Below the pieces are notes generated by a model, which had not been told where the DNA came from, searched no databases, and saw only the letters and a program-made list of their open reading frames with translations. Below, in pieces: positions 1 to 7,269 of a stretch of DNA of 7,299 nt (position 1 is the stretch's first letter; each line of letters starts with the position of its first letter). Origin of the DNA: an uncultured Oscillospiraceae bacterium (GTDB taxonomy: Bacteria; Bacillota; Clostridia; Oscillospirales; Acutalibacteraceae); assembly GCA_902496265.1 (NCBI GenBank), contig CABVAD010000058.1:1-7299 (forward strand), read 5' to 3'. The translations under genes were made by a program, and so were the position numbers.

Positions 1-2849
1 CGCTTATCGCCCGTGTAAAGCTTGCTTAAATAATAGTAAATATGCGCCTCTTGGTTAAAGAAGGTCTTAGCCTCACCATAGGATTTAGGCATATTTATAC
101 CGTTAATATATATCTGCTCTGCCTTTTCGGTTTGACCGCTACGGCTAAGCTCGTTACCGTAGAGAACATGCATCCAGGCGTGCTGTTTGGTAAGCTTGCC
201 CTCGCCGCCCTCGTAGATATGGAAGTGCTTTACCGCCGCCATATTGATAGCTTCCTCATATTTGCCCTGCTGGGACAGCAGAGTAAGCTTATCAAGATAG
301 CAGTCGTCGCGCTCCTTTAAAAGCTCGGGATATTTGTCGTAAACCGCGAATCTTTCTTCTATGCTCGCGTTGGTATTTTTAAGCAGCTGCTCATATTCAA
401 GCAAGAGTCTCGGGTCGTCCGGACGGTACTTAAGCGCCTTTTCCATACAGCAAAGTGCCTTTTTGCCGTCGTGCGCCTTGTCAAATAGGTAAAGCGAGAG
501 ATTGCGCCACGCTCTGCCGTGCTCGGGATTTTTGCGAACACATCTTTCAAAGCAGTCCGCCGCCTCGTTATAACGGAAACGGTCATAATAAAGACAGCCA
601 AGGTAATAATCGGCGTTTGCCGTGTTTTCCGATGTTTCCAAAGCGTATTTCAGTACCGCAATGTCCTCAACATTTGAGGGGAAACAGTAGCCCATCTCTG
701 CCTTTTCCGCCTTTTCGATATACGAATTATCCTTTGTAATAAAAGCTAAATAATAATTTACAAGCGGAGAATTGTTATCGGCAAGCTTTAAGGTATAAAG
801 CGCGTCCTCGTAAAGTCCCGCCTTCATATAGTCGCGGGCAACATCAAGTATATTTTCGGGCTTCTCTGCAAACTGCGCTATTTTATCCGAAACATCCTCA
901 AAATGAGAATACTCAATAAGCGCAAACAGGTCAAGCTTATCATCGTTAATACCGTCGATTGCGCTCTGTCTTGCACATTCACAGCCGATTTTACGCGCAA
1001 TCGCGGTTTTAAGGTTATGCGCCTTGGTGTGGCCCTTGTTTAAGCCGATAGACTCGTCAAGGTGTTCGAGGGCGGCAGCATAATCTCCTCTGCGGCAGTC
1101 AATGCAGGCAAGCTCATACATGGCCGCGCTCTTGTGCGGATAGTTCCAGGCGGCGCGGTACAAAATATCATAAGCCTTGTCGTACTCGCCAAGATACTCG
1201 AGCGCCACGCCCTTTAGATAAAATGCCTCGGTATCCGCGGGGTGCTCGTTGCGGTCGGTCAATCTCTCTATCGCTTTGTCGCAGTATTTTACGCAGTCAC
1301 AGAAGCGTCCGTTTTTGAGGGAAAGTCTTGCCATAGAGGTGTTACAGCGGATATCGCCCGGGTCGCGGCGCAAGCCCTCAAGATAATAATCCTTAGGTCT
1401 GTAGTTGTGCTGCTTGTACTGCTCTAAATGGAAGCCGTTTATGTAAAGCTCCTCAACCGTTTTGTAATCCGAGGGGCGTTTTACCGGCTTTCTTACCTTG
1501 ATGGGCTGTTTTTGACCGCGTCTGTAGGGCGCGTAGGAAACAAGCTCCCTGCCGTTTTCGTCATATAGAGATACCTTAATATTATGTATATCGGATATTT
1601 CAGTATCAAGCGTTTTGTGGTACACCTTATCGGGCGACATATCGTTTTTTTCGCTGTAAATTTCCTTACCGTTATCGGTCACCTTAACGGTGCAGTTATT
1701 AAACACACCCGTAACATTAAAGCCGAAATAAAGTCCGTCCTTACGCTTTTCGACATTCACCGCCGCGTCTATAGTGGCGTTCTTTATCTCGCCTATTTCG
1801 CGGACGGGATACCAGTACTGCTCAAATTCCCTTGTTTCATAGGGAGCAATCCAGGTAAAGTCGGGCTGATTATCGGTATAAACACCGGTCATAAGCTCGA
1901 TATACGGGCCGTTTTTATCGGTGAGATTTGAACACCACATATCGCCGAAATCACCGATTCCCCAGTGCCACATCTTTTTACCCGGTGAAATATGATGGTT
2001 GGCTACCGTAGCAATACCCTTGTTTATTTCTGTATCATATCCCGAGATAAAGTCCATATCCGACTGACCCTGAGATATAAGGTATGAGGACGGAACCTTT
2101 ACCGCGCTGTAATGCGAAAGGTCTGTACCCTTTCCGAAATCGTAGGGGCGGGCGGTTTTGTAAACGCCTTTTGCAATCGGCCATTCAAGCACGGCACGGC
2201 GGTCATGGTCGTTGACCCACTCGCAGTCGGGCGGGAATACCGTACGGTAACCGTCGTTTACGGGTACGGCAAGATTTGCCCACCACATAAACACCTGCGG
2301 GAAGGCGGTGCGGTTGTAAACACGCACTTTTGCCTTTATGTAGCTTCTGCCCTTATCGACTGTAATGCCCGCCATACCCTTCATTCTGCCGAAGGGCTCT
2401 ACCTCGCCCGTCCAGACGGTCTTGCCACCGTCGGTATTATCCTCCTCAACCGCTTCAAGCGGCATAAAGGTGGTGGGTCTGTGGTGCTGGGGCCAGTTAA
2501 ACTCAATTCCTCCCGAAATCCACGGTCCCGCAAGACCCACAAGCGCGGGCTTTACAACCTCGTTATAATAGATAAAATCGTAATTCCCCACCTTGTCGAG
2601 TCCGCGCAGTATTTTACCGCCGAGGGCAGGAACAACCTGCGTTTTCACATACTCGTTTTCAAGGGTGTATACATCATATTCTACGTCTGTTTTTTCATCC
2701 GAAATACCGTCGCAGTAGGGTATCGGGTAAACCCTGCCCGACGCGCCCTGATAGGGCTTGTTCTCAAAGAACATAGGCAGCTCGTGCGCCTTTTTAGGAA
2801 CATATGTGGGTATAATCTGTTTTTGCTTTTTTGCGCTTACTTCTAACAT
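1..2849 (-). CDS. DUF5107 and tetratricopeptide-repeat protein, C-terminus cut by window edge
   Basis: The frame is open from an ATG at 2849 to the left edge, giving 949 codons with no stop. Alignment with the complete paralogue at 4057-7269 suggests about 130 residues are missing. The start is supported by GGAGG 7 nt upstream (2861-2857) and by both paralogues placing IPTY at residues 13-16. Residues ~50-350 match my recollection of DUF5107, an uncharacterised domain; a galactose-mutarotase-like beta-sandwich is inferred. Visible motifs are LENEY (63-67), SGGIEFNWPQHHR (112-124), RMKGM (155-159), WW (189-190), HHISPGKKM (285-293), IELM (317-320) and APYETREFEQYWYP (335-348). A beta-rich linker with VTDNGK follows, then TPR-like helical repeats from ~460 (for example the stretch ending in LEYLGEYDKAYD). 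There is no signal peptide or membrane segment, so it is probably cytoplasmic. It is divergent from the regulator at 2999. A carbohydrate-binding or carbohydrate-active role is inferred; the substrate is unknown. Confidence 0.85.
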   Translation of the reverse strand, partial: MLEVSAKKQKQIIPTYVPKKAHELPMFFENKPYQGASGRVYPIPYCDGISDEKTDVEYDVYTLENEYVKTQVVPALGGKILRGLDKVGNYDFIYYNEVVKPALVGLAGPWISGGIEFNWPQHHRPTTFMPLEAVEEDNTDGGKTVWTGEVEPFGRMKGMAGITVDKGRSYIKAKVRVYNRTAFPQVFMWWANLAVPVNDGYRTVFPPDCEWVNDHDRRAVLEWPIAKGVYKTARPYDFGKGTDLSHYSAVKVPSSYLISQGQSDMDFISGYDTEINKGIATVANHHISPGKKMWHWGIGDFGDMWCSNLTDKNGPYIELMTGVYTDNQPDFTWIAPYETREFEQYWYPVREIGEIKNATIDAAVNVEKRKDGLYFGFNVTGVFNNCTVKVTDNGKEIYSEKNDMSPDKVYHKTLDTEISDIHNIKVSLYDENGRELVSYAPYRRGQKQPIKVRKPVKRPSDYKTVEELYINGFHLEQYKQHNYRPKDYYLEGLRRDPGDIRCNTSMARLSLKNGRFCDCVKYCDKAIERLTDRNEHPADTEAFYLKGVALEYLGEYDKAYDILYRAAWNYPHKSAAMYELACIDCRRGDYAAALEHLDESIGLNKGHTKAHNLKTAIARKIGCECARQSAIDGINDDKLDLFALIEYSHFEDVSDKIAQFAEKPENILDVARDYMKAGLYEDALYTLKLADNNSPLVNYYLAFITKDNSYIEKAEKAEMGYCFPSNVEDIAVLKYALETSENTANADYYLGCLYYDRFRYNEAADCFERCVRKNPEHGRAWRNLSLYLFDKAHDGKKALCCMEKALKYRPDDPRLLLEYEQLLKNTNASIEERFAVYDKYPELLKERDDCYLDKLTLLSQQGKYEEAINMAAVKHFHIYEGGEGKLTKQHAWMHVLYGNELSRSGQTEKAEQIYINGINMPKSYGEAKTFFNQEAHIYYYLSKLYTGDK

Positions 2850-2878
2850 CTTTTTTCCTCCGATCATTTTATAGTTCA

Positions 2879-2907
2879 ATTATATCTGAAGCGAAAGAAA
2901 GAGAAAA
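2879..2907 (-). promoter_or_regulatory. Candidate promoter of the DUF5107-TPR gene: consensus -10, poor -35
   Basis: On the minus strand a perfect TATAAT lies at 2884-2879. At the optimal 17-nt spacing the -35 hexamer is TTTTCT (2907-2902), which matches only three of six consensus positions, and no better hexamer is seen at neighbouring spacings. Transcription would begin near 2872, leaving a leader of about 23 nt with GGAGG before the ATG. A good -10 with a poor -35 is the pattern of an activator-dependent promoter, which would suit the LuxR-type regulator encoded divergently. That dependence is inference. Confidence 0.55.
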
Positions 2908-2931
2908 GGCTGAAAAACGTGTATAAAAACC

Positions 2932-2945
2932 GCAGGATTTTCTGC
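2932..2945. repeat. Short inverted repeat GCAG-N6-CTGC, candidate operator
   Basis: GCAG (2932-2935) and CTGC (2942-2945) are perfect inverted arms around six AT-rich bases. The centre lies about 66 bp upstream of the predicted start of the minus-strand gene and about 42 bp upstream of that of the regulator. Both are usual activator positions. Arms of four bases arise often by chance, so the operator role rests on position more than on the sequence. Confidence 0.25.
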
Positions 2946-2974
2946 TTGTAATTTTTCTTAAATAATAGTACAAT
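2946..2974 (+). promoter_or_regulatory. Candidate sigma-A-type promoter of the regulator gene
   Basis: TTGTAA (2946-2951, four of six consensus bases) is followed after exactly 17 nt by TACAAT (2969-2974, five of six). Transcription would begin near 2981, just before the ribosome site AGAGGTGA (2982-2989), giving a leader of under 20 nt. An imperfect symmetry, TCTTA (2956-2960) with TAAGA (2980-2984), brackets the -10 and could be an autoregulatory site, but this is weak. Confidence 0.55.
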
Positions 2975-2998
2975 TTCTGTAAGAGGTGACGGCACACA

Positions 2999-4075
2999 AT
3001 GGTAACTATTTTAACCGAGCCCGCTTACAGCGAAAGTATGTGGTGCAGGGCGCTTTATCAGAGCCTTACAGAAAGGCTCCGCCAAAAGCGGATTTCCTTT
3101 TGTGAAATGTATGACACCGTGCCCGTTAACAGCGAGGCGGTTTTTATTATCGCGGCGGATTATAACTGGATAAAGGCCACGCTTACAGAGTTAAATCTGT
3201 CAGGAATAAAGCCCATACTTATCTGCAATCAGGCGGAAACAATCCTCGGCTGTAATTACAGCTGCGTCTGTTCGGATATAACAGGCTCTATGAAGTATCT
3301 TTTAAATAACCTAAAAGCCGACGGCAAAACCCGCGTCGCCCTGTACGGAGTAAATACAAGCTCCATTTCGGATATAGGCAGGGTTGACGGTCTTTTCGCA
3401 CAAAAGGACGGAGTTATCGATTCAATGAGAGTTTTCGTAAACGACGGCTCTCTCCAAAACTGTTACAGGAAATTTTCCGCCGAATCGGATAATTTTGACG
3501 CCGTTATTTGCTTTAACGATTTTGCCGCAGTTTCCTTAATCCGCCGCCTTGAAGCGGACGGAGAGGGCGGAAAGCTCAGCCGCCTTAAGATACTAAGCTG
3601 CTGTCAAACCAAAATATCAAGCTGTTACCGCGACCGAATAATCTCGATTAATATGAACCTTGAGCAATACGGAAAAGCCGCGGTTTTTATTTACGAAAAG
3701 CTTAAAGCCCACCCTTATATTTCTCAAATGACACTTAATGTAAGCTGGAACTCCGAGCAGAGCACAAGCCCGACTTCCTCGCCCATAAGCCTTAAAAGCG
3801 CACGAAACACCGACCGCATTTACTCGGATAAGGAGCTTAATGAAATGATAACCGCCGAAAGAATTTTGGAAATCGACTCCGCGACCGACAAAACCGTAAT
3901 AGCCTGTTTATGCAGCGGAAAATCCGTGACCGAAATTGCCGCCGCCTGCTTTCTGACCGAAAGCGGAGTAAAATACCGAATTAAAAGAATAATCGAAAAA
4001 TGCAGAATTTCCGATAAAGCGGAGCTTATTTCGATTGTAAAGCGTTATCTTCCCGATTACGGCAAAAACCCTTGA
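2999..4075 (+). CDS. Transcriptional regulator: LacI-like ligand-sensing domain with C-terminal LuxR-type HTH
   Basis: This 358-residue protein has its ATG 9 nt after AGAGGTGA. Residues ~1-255 resemble the sugar-binding part of LacI/GalR regulators (type I periplasmic-binding-protein fold). Signs are VCSDITGSMKYLL (90-102), GKTRVALYG with a following GRVDG (109-131), FDAVICFNDFAAVSLI (166-181), the late strand IISINMNLEQYGKAA (214-228), and a terminal SEQST (252-256) like the family's closing R.ST motif. The LacI helix-turn-helix that should precede this fold is absent. Instead residues ~290-350 form a LuxR/GerE-like helix-turn-helix: CSGKSVTEIAAACFLTESGV then KYRIKRIIEKCRISDKAELI. There is no membrane segment, receiver or kinase domain, so it is a soluble one-component sensor, probably of a sugar or glycoside. 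It is divergent from one DUF5107-TPR gene and overlaps the end of the other by 19 bp. Autoregulation and activation of the divergent gene are inferred. Confidence 0.85.
   Translation: MVTILTEPAYSESMWCRALYQSLTERLRQKRISFCEMYDTVPVNSEAVFIIAADYNWIKATLTELNLSGIKPILICNQAETILGCNYSCVCSDITGSMKYLLNNLKADGKTRVALYGVNTSSISDIGRVDGLFAQKDGVIDSMRVFVNDGSLQNCYRKFSAESDNFDAVICFNDFAAVSLIRRLEADGEGGKLSRLKILSCCQTKISSCYRDRIISINMNLEQYGKAAVFIYEKLKAHPYISQMTLNVSWNSEQSTSPTSSPISLKSARNTDRIYSDKELNEMITAERILEIDSATDKTVIACLCSGKSVTEIAAACFLTESGVKYRIKRIIEKCRISDKAELISIVKRYLPDYGKNP
4057..4075. other. Tail-to-tail overlap of two coding sequences
   Basis: The regulator ends with TGA at 4073-4075 and the minus-strand DUF5107-TPR gene ends with TAA at 4059-4057, so 19 bp code on both strands. 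There is no intergenic space for a bidirectional terminator. Each transcript must end inside, or read into, the other gene as antisense RNA. No stem followed by a T-run was seen on either strand just beyond the stops. Confidence 0.9.
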
Positions 4076-7000
4076 GTTTTAAAGGTAAGCGCCGAAAGGT
4101 TTTCGCTGTTTAAGGAATAGCTTTCGGTGGTTAGCGCCTGCGCCGTGCTTTGGTCACCCATAAAGTCCGCAATAAGGGCGTTAAGATAGCAGTGTTGTGC
4201 GCGGCGCAAACGCTTCGGGTCGTCTGTAAAGGATATAAAGAAGGGCGTTGTGCCGAAAAATCCGTTATCCTGAACCTTATCAATACCGCTCCACTCGCGG
4301 CGGTATTTTGTGATCAGCCGCTGTGCCTTAATTTCCTCGCCCAGATGCCGCCACGCACACGCCTGATAATACGGCAGTTCTTTAAGGTGCATATTGCTGA
4401 AATACTCGATTCCTATATTCGCGATATAGGAAAAAATTTCGTCCGCATTAGTTTTTTCGCCGAGCTTGTTGAGGCAGACCGCCTCAAAGAATTTGAGCGG
4501 CACTAACTTGCAGTGATTCCATATGCCAGCTCCCAAAGACTGCGGAAGAATCTGCCCCTTGCGGAAGGCTTCAAGCGCTTCCGTCACATTCCCGTTTTTA
4601 AGTGCATTTCTGCCGATTACAAGGTGCGCGAAAAGGCACTGGTCGGCAATCGCGTGCTCGCCGCCCTCGCAGGGAACAAAGCTGTGGGACATAAGTGTTT
4701 CGATAGCCTTTTCGGGCTGTAAGACTTGATTATACGCCTTTGCAAGCTCTGTAAAGCAGTCGTCGCGGGTGATTTTATGAGAGGTTAAAAACTCGATTTT
4801 TTCATTAGGCTCTGTACCGAGCTTATCCATTAAAACAACCGTTTCGTATATTAACTGCTCACTGTCGGGCGAAAGCCCAAGCGCCTTTTTCATAAGCTCC
4901 AACGCTTCGTCCCTGCGGTTTAAATGGCTGAAATACGCAACTGCGAGGTTTCTTGCCGAAATCCAGTCGTCACACTCCTCCCAAAGTGCCGCCGCCTTTT
5001 CGTAATGGCGTTTGTTATAAAGCAGACAGCCGAGCAACATTTTCGCCTTTTTATCATTTATCTTGGCGATAACGTCCTCCAAAATCCGCATTTCCTCCTT
5101 GCGTGCAGGATAGGTCGCGCCGACATTAGCCGCCGAGCCTTTTTTATATTCCTCCGCTCCGTCTTCACCGCAAAGATATTTATAATATCCCAAGGCATAG
5201 AAAAGCATGGGCTGTGCCGCTTCGGGCTTTGCTTTTAAAAGACCGCTAAACAGTTTTACATTTTCATTGTAAAGCCCCATAGTATCAAAATCAAAGGCTA
5301 TGTCAAGGCAGGTTTCAAGCGGGTTGCTGTCCATTATTGTGTAAAAATCTTCGGTATCCGACAGATAACACATATAATGGTCAAGCGGGTCGGCGGTCAA
5401 TTCTTCTTTAATTATTTCTGCCGCGTCAAGCTTTAAAGCTTTCATTGCAATCACCCTTGCGGTCTTTGCAAGAGAATTGTTCCTGCCGTAATCAAGGGCG
5501 GTATCGGCGTGCTTTATAGCCGCTTTGTAATCCTTGCCCCGTATATCAAGCATAGCAATCCTTGTCATTGCCTTACCTACGCTGTCCGCCGCCCACGCCG
5601 CTTTATAATAATAGTCGTATGCCCGCTTGTATTCGCCTAAGGATTCGAGAATCTGCGCGTAAACGTAATAAACCTCGCCGCTTTGTACCCTTTCATTAAA
5701 GAGACAAACATTTTTAATAGCGCGTTCCGCATAGTCCCTTGCACTTTCAAAAGCATATCTTCCGTATTCGTATTTCGCCATAGCTATAAGTGACGGAATG
5801 TGATTGATGTCCCGCTTTAAAGCCTGTTTCCAATAGCTATCCGGCTGAACCGCAGGGTCGCGGTACTGGGCGACGTGAACACCCGCTAAATAAAGCTCTT
5901 CGGCGCTGTTCATTTGGGCGGCAATCGGCATATCCTCAATCACATCGGGCATATTAAATTTATCAAAATTCTTTTCCTCGTAAACCGCTAAGGTCTCACC
6001 GTCCGCAAAAACTGAAACGGTTATATATTCGGGCAGAGCGCCTGTTTTAAATTCAATACAGCTTTCAGGCGACAGCTCGCACGCCGTTTCAAAAAGGGTT
6101 TTGCCGTTATCGGTGACAGTTATTCGGGCATCCTTATGCGCTTTGGTTGACTGAACACGCAAAATGCCGTTTTCGCGGTCAATTTTGAACGCAATATCAA
6201 GATTGGCAAAGGTCGGCGCGCCGACCTTGGAAATCGGATACCAGTACTGCGAAAACTCCTTGGTTTCATACGGCGCAAGCCACGAAAAATTCGGCTGATT
6301 GTCGGAATACGAGCCCGCCATCAGCTCGGCATACTGACCGTCGGTATCGGTAAGAGCATTTTCCCAGGACTTAGCTAACTGGCAGTATCCCCAGGTAAAC
6401 ATCTTTTTACCGGGTGACAAATGATGGTCGCCTATATGTACTACCCCGCATTGTTTAGCGTGATCGTAGCCACCGAAAAAGTCATAGTCGGAGGCGGAGG
6501 CGAAATAGCTTGTTGCGGGCACTGTGTTTTTATGGTATGAAATATCCCTCGGCTCATTCATAGGTATTCCGTTGAATATTCCGTCCCCCGCAACGGGATA
6601 GGTTATTCTTGATTTAAGATAATGGAAGTTTACATAGCGCACGTCCTGCGGGAAGAAAATCTGGTACTTCTCATGAACAGGCACGGCGGCGTTTTCCCAC
6701 CACAAAAACGAATGTGCCGTATCGGTGCGGTTATAAAGCCGCATACAGGTTTCAAACCGCTTTTCATCGGGGCGCAGAACAATACTTACCATACCCTTCA
6801 TTCTGTCGATAGGGTCGTGCTCGGAAAGATGGCATACCGCCGAGCCGTCAGAGAGCGTTTCAAGCTTATAATCGCAGGGCATAAAGCCCGAGGCTCTGTG
6901 ATGGAACGGCCAGTTAAACTCAACCCCGCCCGAAACCCAAGAGCCTAAAACACCTATAAGGGCAGGCTTGATAACATGCTGTTTGTAAAAAAAGTCATAG

Positions 7001-7269
7001 CCCGTGGTTTTATCCAGCGCGGAATAGATGCGTCCGCCGATTTCGGGGAGTATCTCAATTTTAAGATATTCGTTTTCGAGTACTACCACATCATACTCTT
7101 TATCTTGTTTTTCGTCTCGGTTGACCTTTAATACCACCTTGTTCGGATACGGATTTCCGCTTGTACGCTGATGCACGCGGTTTTCGGCGAACATCGGCAA
7201 ATCCTCCGCTTTCGGCTCGGGATAGGTCGGTATTACAAGCTTTGTAACCTCGCATTTTACTGAATTCAT
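4057..7269 (-). CDS. DUF5107 and tetratricopeptide-repeat protein, complete paralogue
   Basis: The protein is 1070 residues. The ATG at 7269 follows AAAGGG (7283-7278) by 8 nt, and an upstream ATG runs straight into a stop. The start matches that of the paralogue at 1-2849. The putative mutarotase-like DUF5107 domain (~55-345) carries LENEY (64-68), SGGVEFNWPFHHR (113-125), RMKGM (156-160), WW (190-191), HHLSPGKKM (282-290), AELM (314-317) and APYETKEFSQYWYP (332-345). A beta-rich segment with VTDNGK (385-390) follows. Alpha-helical TPR-type repeats fill ~455-1060, clearest at 531-593 (AQILESLGEYKRAYDYYYKA) and 741-800. An EGGE loop (868-871) is shared with the paralogue. No signal peptide or transmembrane helix is seen, so a cytoplasmic location is likely. 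The gene is convergent with the regulator and overlaps it. Sugar binding or catalysis is inferred from the fold; the TPR half may bind a partner protein. Confidence 0.88.
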   Translation of the reverse strand: MNSVKCEVTKLVIPTYPEPKAEDLPMFAENRVHQRTSGNPYPNKVVLKVNRDEKQDKEYDVVVLENEYLKIEILPEIGGRIYSALDKTTGYDFFYKQHVIKPALIGVLGSWVSGGVEFNWPFHHRASGFMPCDYKLETLSDGSAVCHLSEHDPIDRMKGMVSIVLRPDEKRFETCMRLYNRTDTAHSFLWWENAAVPVHEKYQIFFPQDVRYVNFHYLKSRITYPVAGDGIFNGIPMNEPRDISYHKNTVPATSYFASASDYDFFGGYDHAKQCGVVHIGDHHLSPGKKMFTWGYCQLAKSWENALTDTDGQYAELMAGSYSDNQPNFSWLAPYETKEFSQYWYPISKVGAPTFANLDIAFKIDRENGILRVQSTKAHKDARITVTDNGKTLFETACELSPESCIEFKTGALPEYITVSVFADGETLAVYEEKNFDKFNMPDVIEDMPIAAQMNSAEELYLAGVHVAQYRDPAVQPDSYWKQALKRDINHIPSLIAMAKYEYGRYAFESARDYAERAIKNVCLFNERVQSGEVYYVYAQILESLGEYKRAYDYYYKAAWAADSVGKAMTRIAMLDIRGKDYKAAIKHADTALDYGRNNSLAKTARVIAMKALKLDAAEIIKEELTADPLDHYMCYLSDTEDFYTIMDSNPLETCLDIAFDFDTMGLYNENVKLFSGLLKAKPEAAQPMLFYALGYYKYLCGEDGAEEYKKGSAANVGATYPARKEEMRILEDVIAKINDKKAKMLLGCLLYNKRHYEKAAALWEECDDWISARNLAVAYFSHLNRRDEALELMKKALGLSPDSEQLIYETVVLMDKLGTEPNEKIEFLTSHKITRDDCFTELAKAYNQVLQPEKAIETLMSHSFVPCEGGEHAIADQCLFAHLVIGRNALKNGNVTEALEAFRKGQILPQSLGAGIWNHCKLVPLKFFEAVCLNKLGEKTNADEIFSYIANIGIEYFSNMHLKELPYYQACAWRHLGEEIKAQRLITKYRREWSGIDKVQDNGFFGTTPFFISFTDDPKRLRRAQHCYLNALIADFMGDQSTAQALTTESYSLNSENLSALTFKTQGFLP

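Larger units (their letters stand above)
2850..2998. other. Divergent intergenic regulatory region
   Basis: This 149-bp gap separates the start codons of the DUF5107-TPR gene (minus) and the LacI-LuxR-like regulator (plus). It is AT-rich and purine-biased on the plus strand in its middle. It holds one recognisable promoter per strand, a ribosome site per strand (GGAGG on minus at 2861-2857, AGAGGTGA on plus at 2982-2989) and a short inverted repeat between the two promoters. Both predicted leaders are only about 20 nt long, leaving no room for a riboswitch or attenuator. Control is therefore most likely at transcription initiation, by a protein binding the shared ~38 bp between the two -35 regions. 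No small ORF is supported here. Confidence 0.7.

Noticed and set aside
2112..2846. Long plus-strand open frame (244 codons) antisense to the start of the first DUF5107-TPR gene
   Set aside because: It lies wholly within the well-supported minus-strand gene, has no convincing ribosome site, and its translation shows no domain or plausible composition. It is a codon-bias shadow.
1..2849. Possibility that the first DUF5107-TPR gene is a frameshifted pseudogene
   Set aside because: The reading frame was checked at several methionine codons (693-695, 1119-1121, 1971-1973, 2382-2384) and at the left edge, all in phase with the ATG at 2849. The gene is simply cut by the window.
4092..4127. Inverted repeat CCGAAAG (4092-4098) and CTTTCGG (4121-4127) just after the regulator stop, possible terminator
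   Set aside because: The arms are only 7 bp with a 22-nt loop, no T-run follows, and the element is inside the coding sequence of the opposite gene. Not enough to call a terminator.
4150..5238. Several plus-strand open frames of 68-118 codons under the second DUF5107-TPR gene
   Set aside because: All are antisense to conserved coding sequence, overlap one another in different frames, and show no recognisable domain or good start context.
6622..6948. Plus-strand 108-codon open frame antisense to the DUF5107 domain of the complete gene
   Set aside because: It mirrors the conserved motifs of the minus-strand gene. The frame at 2112-2846 has similar antisense residues (PVKLNxxRNPR), as expected of paralogous shadows and not of a real gene.
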